Part shown: piece after piece, positions 1 to 8,124 of the stretch
Layout: every line of letters begins with the position of its first letter
Numbering within the stretch: position 1 is the first letter of the stretch
DNA from: Thoreauomyces humboldtii
Taxonomy: Eukaryota > Chytridiomycota > Chytridiomycetes > Spizellomycetales > Powellomycetaceae
Assembly: GCA_027596035.1 (NCBI GenBank)
Contig: JADGJA010000649.1
Coordinates: forward strand, 1-13,209
DNA: 13,209 bases
Reading direction: 5' to 3'
Program-made: the position numbers and the translations under genes
Notes under the pieces: model-generated
Told to the model about the DNA's origin: nothing
The model's input: only the letters and a program-made list of their open reading frames with translations
Database searches by the model: none

Positions 1-711
1 CCCCCGTCCTGTAGGTCCCATCAAACAAGCAACAGACACACCCGCAAAGAGACGCTTGGATCAGCTGGATCTGACTGCAACCGAGTTAGCTTTGAGGTTC
101 TTCAGTTTCGCGTTTCTGACGGGACTCTCGGTTCCTCTGCACGCAACGCATCATCAACGACCGCGCGATCCCACCTCATCAAAGGGAAAGTGTTCCGAGG
201 TCCCGGCCTCGCCGCCGAGGGGGTGGACTGTGAATCCATCGTGGCAGGACTCTGTTCCACTCTGTCGTCGACCTGAGGTCTGACTCCTCAGTGATAGAAT
301 ATACATTGCAATCTCTATCGCCTTTGATAATAAGGAGAGTCGACGCTTTTTTCTGTTGGCGTACGGCGACAAAGAGTGTGTGACCCGCACCTTTGGCTTG
401 CGGGTGTGGCAAAGCCTAGGAGCGCGTGGAGCTGGACAGGAGCCGTTCGGGGTTTCATGGATGCCTAATTGGATTGATCAATCATGACGCTCGACTAACT
501 GTAGCCTGGCTTGCAGTATGGTCGGCCGAGTATCCAAGATGACAAAAGTCTATGGGCGTTGGCATGGAGCTCGGCGGGGAGCTCAAGTACAAGGACTCTG
601 GCGAGGTCACCTGTGCTGAAAGCACTCTGGCCATGACGGGGCATGTGCGGATGGCTCCCCTCCGTGTTTCGCACGCGTACCGCAAACCCGCAAACCCGTG
701 TCCGAGCGCGT
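1..711. other. Intergenic or unassigned left end
   Basis: No gene is recognised here. Two overlapping plus-strand frames stay open from the window edge to about 275-283 without a start in the first bases, so a 3' end of a gene running in from the left cannot be excluded, but neither translation resembles a family I know. Positions 276-711 lie downstream of the SMARCD-type gene's stop and would include its 3' untranslated region. No tRNA, snRNA or repeat was found by eye. Confidence 0.4.
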
Positions 712-2900
712 TCAATGCCGGCTTGAGTTCTTGTGTAGAGCATCGTTGAGTCGCAGATGATGGAAGACAGCCTGATGGACGATGCTTTGGTCAAAGAACT
801 GAGCCCTTCGAGTCTCATCCGTGTTCACGTGGGTATCTCCGAGAATCGTCTGCAACGCAAAGCGATACACAGGTCTGAGATGCTGGAAAGACTCGAAATC
901 AGGGCTGCACGTACCTCGAGGTCGCGGGCCTGACTGACCATCCATCGGTCCAAAAACGCGATGGGGTCCTCAGCAAAGGCCAGCATAAAGTCACGTTTCA
1001 GCTTGCACTGGTTGATGGTCTGGATTTGCGTGGTTATCTGGCCAGCATGGGACGTTAGACTAACGTGAACAAAGAGTAAACAGTAGAGCTGCCTTCCATT
1101 GACGATTCCTACCTGCTCGTCTAAAGCTCCGATCTCCCGGGCCATCTGCGATGTTACAATTGTTGACTGCTCAAGGTGTTCTCTGCCGGCATTAGGCATA
1201 TCGACCTCAATGTCGTACGCGAATTGCGAGTATTGGTATTCCTTATCCGTGCTGAGGTTGAGATGTTAGAAAAGTCGAGGTGCGAGAATCCTACGAAAGT
1301 ATGACGTACCTAATCGTATAGGTAAGACACACCGGATCCTGAGGTGAAAAATGCTTTTGCAAAAGGCCTCCGATCTCGCTGAACGTAACGCGATTCTGAC
1401 CAAATATCTAAATAAACACGTTTAGATGACATCGCTCATAACAGAACAAGCAACATGGCGAAACGATGCGGAAAGCACTTGCTTTGCGTAAAGGTTCATC
1501 GCAGTTGATGTGGCGCTTGTCGTCCGGATCTTGCAACTTTTGAAACTAAACATCCCTTCGTCAGCCATAACTTCGACCGGTATGCACCTGCAGAAACTTG
1601 CATCACCTTGATATACTGCCAAATTGCGATTATAACGTTGGCGGAAGTGTCTGTATGGATGTCCAAGAGCTTTCCGAGCTCGGAGCTGAGCTTGAACTTC
1701 TCCGGCTGGCTCTCCAAATGTACAAGGATCTTCACGTTTACGTCGTTGTCCCCTTTCCGTTTGATTTCAAATCCGTCGCAAGACGGTCCGCCTCGATTCT
1801 TGAACCACTGCAGGAGACCGATGTCAGCGTAAACGGTCCCCACATGTTGATATTAGCCTTACGGACCTGGACAACGTTTTCCTCTCCAGACAGAACTTGA
1901 TCCCGCTGCAGCTCCACAACTACCGACTTTACGAATGTAGAGAACTTTGGTGGGTTGACTTGGGGTTTCCTGGCATTTGGAAACTATGCGGCGTCGGTGA
2001 GATCGGTAAGCCATTCGGATGATACTTGAGCGAACTGAAGACATTGTTCGACGTACATCGAGCAATCGACCCTCGATCCGTAGCGTCCAAGACGGCACCT
2101 GCAAACCTTCCAGACTGAACGCATCCTCGTTTCCCCCCATGTCCGCATACTGGTCGGTTGATAAGTTCGAAAGAAACACACGCATGATGCGTTTTGTTGG
2201 CTGCGCCGACCGGATTGGATTTAGATTCAAGAAATGAGCTATTGATCGCCATAGCCAATGCTCTGCGCAGATGATACCTTCAATTGGCTCTTCTGTTCCA
2301 GCATGTCGAGCTTCTTCCGGCTAATGGTTGCATCTAGCTTCTTTTCAAATTCCTGAAGCTCAGTGTAAAGCTTGGACTCCGGGATACACGCTTCGATTTG
2401 CTTAGGGAGGACTTTCTCTGCTGGTCGCTTCTTTCTGTGGAAACAAGTAAACAAGATGCGAAGCGTGAATAACAGGTGCAAGCACCGGAGGTAACAATCT
2501 TGTAGAGCATACTTGGCTCGTGGGGGAGCTACGGTAGGTTCCGAGGGACGCTTTGCAGAGAGGCCTACTGGGGTTCCGGACGCCGAACCGATTGACGGTT
2601 GTCGCGCATACTAGATACGCCGGGAGCTCAGGACTTCGTAAAAGACAGAGAACCACGCACTAAACCTTCATGTACCTGCGGCTGCATGGTGTAGGTAGGC
2701 GCCCCGTAAGGTTGCTTGAAAGTCGGCGAGGCATGCTGCTGTCCTTGGTTCACCGGTGTGCCGAAGCTAGGGAGTTGCTGTACGAGCCGCCCAGGAAGGT
2801 TACCGAGCGGGGCGCCCCCACTCATTGTCGAAGTCTCGGGAGTATGAGAGTAATGTGGGGAGCGATATGATACAGGGGATGAGGAGGAGGAGGAGTTCAT
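712..2900 (-). CDS. SWI/SNF chromatin-remodelling subunit, SMARCD/SNF12/RSC6 family (SWIB domain)
   Basis: Accessory subunit of SWI/SNF- or RSC-type ATP-dependent nucleosome remodellers in the nucleus. The spliced frame aligns by eye along almost the whole of animal SMARCD proteins. Exons, on the minus strand from 5' to 3': 2900-2676, 2610-2513, 2434-2278, 2200-2043, 1969-1867, 1807-1607, 1545-1483, 1407-1310, 1251-1113, 1037-915, 849-712. They join in phase to about 500 residues, close to the roughly 515 of human SMARCD1. Order: a Ser/Pro/Gln-rich disordered N-terminus (1-75), the family block with IPESKLYTELQEFEKKLDAT, then SWTLRIEGRLLD, FSTFVKSVVVEL, the SWIB domain (about 270-350, with LLDIHTDTSANVIIAIWQYI and FSEIGGLLQKHF), and a helical C-terminus with TINQCKLKRDFMLAFAEDP. 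The start at 2900 is the ATG before the Ser run; the frame stays open upstream through the inverted repeat. The border of exons 4 and 5 is the least certain: a variant uses a donor near 2030 and an acceptor near 1957. The intron 1408-1482 is GC-AG. Which of SNF12 or RSC6 it is cannot be told from this window. Confidence 0.9.
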
Positions 2901-2944
2901 GCGATCTCTCGTACGGACGTTCGGACGTCGCCTCTCTGACGAGG

Positions 2945-3077
2945 TACCGTAAAGTAAGTGCTCCTGCACCCCCCTCTCCGTCTGCCCTCCGACCGGCGAG
3001 GAAGGCTCTCGAAAATCATTTTGACGCAGGGTCGGAGCCGGCGGAGAGGGGGGTGCAGGAGCACTTTCTTTACGGTA
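2945..3077. repeat. Near-perfect inverted repeat, 36-base arms, in the divergent promoter
   Basis: The left arm 2945-2980 and the right arm 3042-3077 are reverse complements at 35 of 36 positions, separated by 61 bases. Pairing resumes further in (CTCCGACC against GGTCGGAG) after a small offset, so the structure is a long cruciform or hairpin candidate. It lies between the ATG of the SMARCD-type gene (minus, 2900) and the likely start of POP4 (plus, about 3119). No target-site duplication is evident at its edges. Because the arms are so similar, both strands encode near-identical short peptides here, which explains the long open frames on both strands. Confidence 0.9.
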
Positions 3078-3118
3078 TCGATGGGCGAGCTGCACCTCTC
3101 TCGCTCCCAGCGCTGTCC

Positions 3119-4710
3119 ATGCCAGCTCCGTCTCAAAATGCAAACCCAGAAGTCGCTGGCCCACCTTACGATGCTCTCCCAGTCGGCATTCTGACCGATT
3201 CTTCCCTCTCTGCCACTGCAAGGGAGCAATTTTGGGCCTTCCGTGAATTCCCCACTCACTCATTGTGACCCCCAGCTCCCAGATTTGGATCCTAACAAGG
3301 CGTTTGTGCCAGGATTTGTCCATTTCCATTCTTGATCAAAAGAGCAATGCTTCCCACAATTACGATACCAAGGTCAAGAACCGTGTGATTTTCATCGACA
3401 ACCCGCCAGCCCTCGATGCCCTTTGAGCGGAGCGAAAAGACAAGCGAGACAAACAGAAGCAAAAACGAAAGGGCAAACTCATGAGCTCAAAGGAACGGCG
3501 GTAAAGCGGCGTATGGGACGTGCCGAAGGAGTCTTGCAAGTTTGCAGCGTTCAAACCGCTTCACAAACTATGGAAAGGGTACATGGGCGACAGCATGCGC
3601 CCAAGTCACGACGTGCTCGGAAACCTGCTCAAAGCTGACTATCACGGCACGCATTTCACGGTCGTCAAGGCCAAGTGTCCTTCCTTTATTGGGCTGTCGG
3701 GCATTGTCATCAAGGAAACCGAGCTCATGTTCTATCTCGTTACCCGCAAGAATCAGATGAAAAGTAAGAGAAGAAAAGCAGCAGGACTTGATATGGCGGG
3801 CCGTTCCCGCCACATCAACTTTTGTTCAGTTCGTGTTTTGAGGAAAATGCATTCTTGCCGCGCAAAAACTCATTCATCATGAGGGCCCCGCTGGCTTCAA
3901 CTCAGAATTTTCAGCCGCACAACTCAGGTCGGAGCAACCTGCATACGGCTTTACGGACCACTGGGCTCCCTCTCTGTCCCCTACTGACAAGTGCCCTTCT
4001 GTTTTCCTCGCTACGGTACATGTACATGAACATTTCCTCACCCGCTTTGGAAGTGTTACTCTATGACATCACTACTCTGCGTGATATGTACTTGCTGGTG
4101 CAGTGACCTGCGGACTTGTTTCGGCATCACTACTCTCCTGTACTATTGCGTGCCGTTGCAGTGACCTGTGAGTACTCTCAAAAATGTCTAGTCCAGGAAT
4201 GCACTCATCGAGATTCACCTTGCGGGAGACGAAGAGCGCTACCATGACAGCTGGCATGTGCCAGTGCAGTATTGCAGGAGATGAGTTACAGAGAGGCCAA
4301 CCCTATGAATTGGCCAGCCGCTATGGCCATTGCTCCGGTGAAGACCATCCGAACTCTCGTCCAGGAATGCCTGTCGCTACCTGTCACTACCAATCAAGAA
4401 ACTGGATTGTTGGATGAATGAGAAAATGGAAGCGAGAATTGATAAAAACGGGCACATATGACGAAAACGAGGGCAGGAATGAGAAAAACGCTCGAAAAGG
4501 CTGATGTGGCGGGAATGGCCGCCATAGACTTGAAGACTCTGCAAACTTACTGCCCCTCCTGTCTTTCCAAAAGTGATAACAAAGAAAAACGCCGTTTTCA
4601 CGTTCGAAACTAACGGCCAGCTCTTCACCTTGTTTGGCAATCAGTTCCAAACCAGCGCGGGAGAGCGGGTTGCGAAGAAGTACAAAGACAAAGCCACCGT
4701 GGACCTTTAG
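3119..4710 (+). CDS. POP4: RNase P/MRP protein subunit POP4 (Rpp29), 5' half disrupted
   Basis: POP4/Rpp29 is an RNA-binding subunit of nuclear RNase P (tRNA 5' maturation) and RNase MRP (rRNA processing). The conserved core is clear. One exon, ending at 3763, reads WDVPKES, then PLHKLWKGYM, GNLLKADYHG, KAKCPSFIGLSGIVIKETE. The last exon, 4574-4710, reads ITKKNAVFTFETNG, LFGNQFQ and a C-terminal ATVDL before TAG; human Rpp29 ends in GTIDL. Splicing after 3763 (phase 1) restores exact spacing to the family. The 5' part is abnormal. A likely N-terminus starts at the ATG at 3119, and NKAFVPGF near 3297 matches the family's AFVRAF region in another frame. The frame of the core has TGA at 3424-3426 and TAA at 3502-3504, the latter inside the well-aligned block KERR-stop-SGVWDVPKES. 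A 40-base intron near 3257-3296 and a 55-base intron at 3318-3372 could repair the frame change but not the stops. The intron 3764-4573 is 810 bases, about ten times its neighbours, because of an insertion. It may be a pseudogene, a recently broken copy, or a functional gene with sequence errors. Confidence 0.75.
3785..3791 (+). repeat. Target-site duplication, left copy
   Basis: GACTTGA directly before the left terminal inverted repeat, identical to 4527-4533. Confidence 0.75.
3792..4526. mobile_element. Non-autonomous DNA-transposon-like insertion (735 bases, TIRs, 7-base target duplication)
   Basis: The element begins TATGGCGG and ends CCGCCATA. Its first 32 or so bases match the reverse complement of its last 29 or so with about three differences; the shared core TTCCCGCCACATCA is exact. 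Each end is also a small palindrome (GGCGG against CCGCC), so each can fold on itself. The 7-mer GACTTGA flanks it directly on both sides, at 3785-3791 and 4527-4533, the mark of a target-site duplication. It lies wholly inside the last POP4 intron. No transposase is visible: the longest open frames (about 94 and 77 codons) resemble nothing known. A target duplication of 7 (or 8 with one change) fits hAT, Mutator-like, P or Dada-type elements; the superfamily is undetermined. Confidence 0.8.
4067..4182 (+). repeat. Degenerate 58-base tandem duplication inside the element
   Basis: CATCACTACTCT occurs at 4067 and 4125 and GCAGTGACCTG at 4100 and 4158. Both pairs are offset by exactly 58 bases, so two diverged tandem copies of one unit are present within the POP4-intron element. 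Confidence 0.6.
4527..4533 (+). repeat. Target-site duplication, right copy
   Basis: GACTTGA directly after the right terminal inverted repeat, identical to 3785-3791. Confidence 0.75.
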
Positions 4711-4947
4711 TCGTCGTTTCGGTCCACGGCCGGTCCTGTGACGCTTCAAGCCAAGCAGTGTGCGGCGCCGAGGAACAGGAGCTGCCCGGGGACCATTGTA
4801 AATAGGAGAAATCAGAACCCCAGCCTCTTTTGGTTGATCAAGATTATCACATGAGTCTTGCTTCTGGCGGCAGAAATTTGCGATGGACAGCCAGTTGACC
4901 CTGAACTTCCCGCGATTTGAGTTTCTTCCATGTTCGCGCCGTTTCAT

Positions 4948-4996
4948 GACGGTAGATGCAAACAAAGACGGTAGATGCAAACATGACGGTAGATGC
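4948..4996 (+). repeat. Short tandem repeat, about 2.6 copies of an 18-19-base unit
   Basis: The unit GACGGTAGATGCAAACA starts at 4948 and 4967, and a partial third copy GACGGTAGATGC starts at 4985. Confidence 0.85.
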
Positions 4997-5037
4997 TCCC
5001 TCCTCTGCTTCCAGCGATAGCACTGTGATGTGGTTTC

Positions 5038-5077
5038 GATAGTTGACTACCTAGTCTCGCTGATAGTTGACTACCTA
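5038..5077 (+). repeat. Two copies of a 16-base direct repeat, period 24
   Basis: GATAGTTGACTACCTA is found at 5038-5053 and again at 5062-5077. It lies just downstream of the stop of the orphan HAD exon on the minus strand. Confidence 0.85.
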
Positions 5078-5078
5078 C

Positions 5079-5223
5079 CTAAGCCTTCATGTGCCCCAAG
5101 CTATCATTTACAAAGTCAGGCTGTACGCTGGATCCTTCCAGTTGCGTCGCCGTGGTAACTCCGGTCATCACGAGCAATGTCTTCAAGCCTCCGATCTTGC
5201 CGAATTCAATGTCCGTGTCCAAT
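5079..5223 (-). pseudogene. Orphan C-terminal exon of a PHO13/phosphoglycolate-phosphatase-like HAD phosphatase
   Basis: On the minus strand, 47 codons from 5223 to a TAG at 5079-5081 read LDTDIEFGKIGGLKTLLVMT, then GVTT, QPDFVNDSLG. This is the C-terminal motif of the PHO13/PGP family of HAD phosphatases (4-nitrophenylphosphatase, phosphoglycolate phosphatase), normally preceded by MVGDR. A splice acceptor TAG at 5224-5226 gives the right phase (one base completing an Arg codon), with a branch-like CTGAC upstream. No matching MVGDR exon, and none of the catalytic DxDGT or substrate-cap regions, were found on the minus strand up to the P5CR gene. A repeat region stands there instead. It is best read as the surviving 3' end of a deleted or rearranged gene. 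A missed distant exon is possible but less likely, as introns here are short. Confidence 0.75.
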
Positions 5224-5293
5224 CTACCCAAGTCGAACGCGTCAGTGTGGACACATCTAGACGGTATGTAAACGGTCTTCGATGAGACTCACC

Positions 5294-5444
5294 GTGAGCA
5301 GTGGCGTGCAGATGCTCTCTCTGGACTTCTCTAGACGAGCATAAAGTCCTGGAACGGACTCTAAACCTACCCGGTGTCCTCGTCTCAAGGTGAGCAGTGG
5401 CGTGCAGATGCTCTCTCTGGACTTCTCTAGACGAACATAAGGTC
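5294..5444 (+). repeat. Direct repeat, 55-base copies, period 96
   Basis: Copies at 5294-5348 and 5390-5444 differ at only two positions. The period is 96 bases, a multiple of three. On the minus strand both copies are read in one open frame and give the same peptide (LEKSRESICTPLLT) twice, 32 residues apart. Confidence 0.9.
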
Positions 5445-5480
5445 TACACGCCGCCCCCGGCCAACCTCTGGCAATGAGTT

Positions 5481-5524
5481 TTGCCCCACCCGGGTCGTTG
5501 TCGATGACGATTGGGGTGGGGCAA
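5481..5524. repeat. Hairpin-forming inverted repeat
   Basis: TTGCCCCACCC (5481-5491) pairs with GGGTGGGGCAA (5514-5524). After a three-base mismatch, TCGT (5495-5498) pairs with ACGA (5507-5510). It lies about 290 bases beyond the P5CR stop. Role unknown. Confidence 0.7.
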
Positions 5525-5813
5525 CGACGCTAGCACGTTAAATGACGTGCATCGACAATATACTGAAAGTATGTACACATTTATGACAACTTCATGCATC
5601 TGACAACTATGGGTGTATTGAAGCGCCGCTCTCAACCTTGCAGGGTAAAGCATGTGGATCACATAGCTTAGCATAGCATAGCATTGCGTATGAGGGAGAC
5701 CCGCTGCCTCCCGGCCCCCCAGCTTTATAGCCGGGAATCCTGACCATTCGGCAGGGGCTACTGTAAGAAAATTCTGGTCTGAGTATCCCTCTGGCCGTGA
5801 ACCTCGCTTCTGG

Positions 5814-6914
5814 CTAGTTCGTCCTTACTTGGCTAAATTCTTTGCCCAAGGCTTCCCCACGCCTTGTGGCCGCCACGACCGCGTCATTGATGATCTTTCT
5901 CAAACCATTGGCCTCAAAGGATTCAACCGCGGCATGAGTGGTGCCCCCTGGGGAGGTGACCTTGCGTCGGAGGTCTGCGGGGTCCTCTGCCGTGTCGACA
6001 AGCATCTTGCCAGCCCCCAGGCATGTCTGGCGGGCTAATCCGTATGCGATCTCGGATGGGAGGCCAAGTTCGATGCCCGATTTGGCAAGTGCTTCCACCA
6101 TAAGGAAAAAATAGGCTGGACCGGAACCTAGCGGGGAGAGAGCGTTTGCAGATGAGCCAAGACACGGGATTAAAGCTGATACAGGATAGGTCGAGCCATA
6201 AGGTGAAGACTTTACCTGACACGGCGGTGACAACGTCAAGAAGTTCCTCCCTGTCAACCCAATAAGCGGCCTTCGACACAGCGCTGAGGACGTTGAAGGC
6301 AAGGGACTTTTGCTCCTCGGACACTTCGCTGGTCGCGTAAAGCCCGGCAGCGCCTTCCAAGACCAACGCAGGAGTATTTGGCATGACACGGACCAGACGG
6401 GGTGGCGCTGCGTCGTCGAGCGCTTTTCCCTGAGCGTCTGAGGTCAACCAGCGGGCGAGGTCCTTGAGAACGATCCCGGCGGCGATGGTCACGACAACGG
6501 GCTTGTACTTTTGCACGGAGACTGCCATTGCCAGGGCAACGTCACGCATGATCTGGGGCTTGACGGCGAGCATGACCAGATCCGCGCCGACGCCCTTTCC
6601 GTCTCGCTGGCTGCTGCCGGCTGTGAACGCTACCGCTTCTTCGTTCTTGCTGGTAGTAAGCACACCAAATGTCTTCTCGAGGTGGGTTCGAGCGGCCTCG
6701 TTGGGTTCCGAGACGGTGATATTCTTGGCTGGGTAGCCATTAGCGAGGAGGCCGCCAATGATGGCCTGTCCCATGTTCCCACCCCCTGCAGAAGCAAAAG
6801 GAAGAATTGCAGTCAAAGGTCAGGAGCTCAGCTTCTGGAAAGTGACGGCTTGGCAACAGCGTACGGACCAATGAAGGAGATGCGTTTGGATGGATCAAGC
6901 TCGGAGTCTGGCAT
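5814..6914 (-). CDS. PRO3: Pyrroline-5-carboxylate reductase (last step of proline synthesis)
   Basis: Reduces 1-pyrroline-5-carboxylate to L-proline with NAD(P)H. Three exons: 6914-6869, 6785-6216, 6127-5814, joining in phase to 309 residues (yeast Pro3 has 286). Exon 1 gives the start MPDSELDPSKRISFIG; splicing rebuilds the Rossmann motif ISFIGGGNMGQAI (about 12-24). Other family marks: AVKPQ, VTIAAGI, RVMPNTPA, and VTAVSGSGPAYFF across the second intron. The C-terminal P5CR signature DLRRKVTSPGGTT lies at about 257-269. Introns are 6786-6868 (83 bases) and 6128-6215 (88 bases), both GT-AG with GTCCGT and GTAAAG donors. The ATG at 6914 was chosen because it supplies the missing beta-strand of the nucleotide fold. 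The gene appears intact. It is head to head with eL37, 738 bases apart. Confidence 0.95.
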
Positions 6915-6987
6915 AGTCTCGGTAGTAAGTGAGTGAGTAGGTTGGGATGATCCTTCGAAAGTCTCTTGCCTGGGCAGGTGGTGACAT

Positions 6988-7002
6988 ACATGTACTGTAC
7001 AC
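6988..7002 (-). promoter_or_regulatory. Motif shared with the J-protein promoter (minus strand GTGTACAGTACATGT)
   Basis: On the minus strand this reads GTGTACAGTACATGT, 74-88 bases upstream of the P5CR start. The core TGTACAGTAC recurs at a like distance upstream of the J-domain gene (12924-12938). A regulatory role is an inference from position and sequence only. Confidence 0.4.
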
Positions 7003-7230
7003 GGTACGCTTGGGGGAGCCGCGGGTTGGTGGCTATGCTCGTTGATGTAGTCCGAAAGTGCCGTGGCTGCTCACCGGTCGCCATCCGCTGCTGGAGCGAC
7101 CCTTTCCAGTCCCTCGACATCCTTAGCGGCCATATTCCACAATGGTAAGCCATTGCCACAGAACCTACGAACCGCCGTTTCCCACCAAGCCGGCAACTCT
7201 GCGCATCAAGATCACGGCCTGGGGCACGAA

Positions 7231-7280
7231 TGGATGGATGGCTGGCTGGCTGGCTGGATGGATGGATGGATGGATGGATG
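7231..7280 (+). repeat. Tetranucleotide tract (GGAT/GGCT)n
   Basis: A 50-base microsatellite of TGGA units with a central block of TGGC units, in the divergent P5CR-eL37 promoter region. Confidence 0.95.
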
Positions 7281-7652
7281 AGTGAGGCCTTGTCTTGTTC
7301 GAACGCATGGCGTCCGCCCCGCAAATTCTTCGGCATTCCGTCCCCTCTGAGACTTTGCCGCCTCGCACGGAAAACTGCGGCCACATCCGCTGGAGATTCT
7401 CAATCTTGGGTTACACATGAAAGCTGTGCTCTGGAACTTTGCGGAATAGAAGGAACTTGTGTAGGGCGGATCGTGGCAGACACAGGGCAGGGCAAAGCTG
7501 CATAGTGGGCTGGGGAACCTGGCAACAGTGCTGAAGGATAGTCAACGGAAGTGAGCATCTTGGATTGACGCACTCCGGCAGAGCCCATCGGGTCCTGGAG
7601 AGATTATCGCCAAATCGGTCGGGGATCGGAAGCCCTTGACCTACGGAGGATG

Positions 7653-8124
7653 ATGGTCATCTGCATCCTGGAGGCAAAATCTAACCGCGGAATGATGTCC
7701 TAGACCAAGGGTACACAGTCCTTCGGTAAGAAGCACACCAAGTCCCACACCCTGTGCCGCAGGTGTGGGCGCCGGTCTTTCCACTGCCAGAAGAAGACCT
7801 GCGCGCAGTGCGGTTTCCCCGCTGCCAAGACTCGTCACTGTGAGTACTACTTGCGTCCTTTTTTTTGGTTCCGTTGGGATCTGGTGCTGACCGATTTTCT
7901 CTTCAGTCGAGTGGTCGGAGAAGGGCAAACGCAGAAAGACCACCGGTAGCGGTCGTATGCGTCACCTGAAAACCATTGCCCGCAAGTTCAAGAACGGCTT
8001 CCGTGAAGGTAGAATGCTGACATGGTCAAGGATCTTGGTGTACATGGGGATCGGTCAATAACTCTTCGCGATCTCTGCAGGTTCCGTCGCCAAGCCCAAG
8101 ACCACCCGCACGGCTGCCGCGTAA
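7653..8124 (+). CDS. RPL37: 60S ribosomal protein eL37 (L37e)
   Basis: Zinc-binding protein of the large cytosolic ribosomal subunit. Four exons: 7653-7655 (only the ATG), 7704-7839, 7907-8008, 8081-8124, giving 94 residues, the normal size. It starts [19 protein letters not shown]. The zinc ribbon is CRRC at 19-22 and CAQC at 34-37. The highly conserved [20 protein letters not shown] and KFKNGFREG follow, and it ends [10 protein letters not shown] before TAA. The intron directly after the start codon (7656-7703, 48 bases) is usual for this gene in many eukaryotes; it has a CTAAC branch-site sequence at 7681-7685 and ends TAG. The other introns are 7840-7906 and 8009-8080. An ATG at 7650 in the same frame is an alternative start that would add one Met. 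Convergent with the Bin3-type gene. Confidence 0.95.

Larger units (their letters stand above)
4711..5078. other. Intergenic stretch between POP4 and an orphan HAD exon
   Basis: This holds the 3' flank of POP4 and two short tandem repeats near its right end. The minus-strand frame that spans much of it does not resemble a known protein and runs antisense through the last POP4 exon. Confidence 0.5.
5224..5813. other. Repeat-bearing region between orphan HAD exon and P5CR
   Basis: It contains the 96-base-period direct repeat (5294-5444) and a hairpin (5481-5524), then about 290 bases with only a short AGCAT-type run near 5670. A minus-strand frame of roughly 80 codons from about 5533 down through the repeat is open but matches no family I know. 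Confidence 0.5.
6915..7652. promoter_or_regulatory. Shared upstream region of P5CR and eL37
   Basis: This 738-base divergent promoter region holds no gene. It contains a palindrome-rich motif at 6988-7002, 74-88 bases upstream of the P5CR ATG, and a tetranucleotide tract at 7231-7280. No clear TATA box was identified for either gene. Confidence 0.6.

Noticed and set aside
3..275. Plus-strand frames open from the window edge
   Set aside because: About 90 codons without a stop is not rare at this base composition, two frames compete, and no family was recognised.
2825..3268. Plus-strand open frame (147 codons) crossing the same palindrome
   Set aside because: The first half is the palindrome. 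Only the part after about 3119 may be the POP4 N-terminus; the rest shows no family likeness.
2628..3329. Long minus-strand open frame (233 codons) reading through the palindrome above the SMARCD-type start
   Set aside because: Only its last 75 codons (from 2900) align with the gene's N-terminus. The upstream part lies in the palindrome, is mirrored on the other strand, and looks like a by-product of the inverted repeat.
4387..4980. 197-codon minus-strand open frame
   Set aside because: Antisense to the last POP4 exon and the right end of the inserted element; no family likeness.
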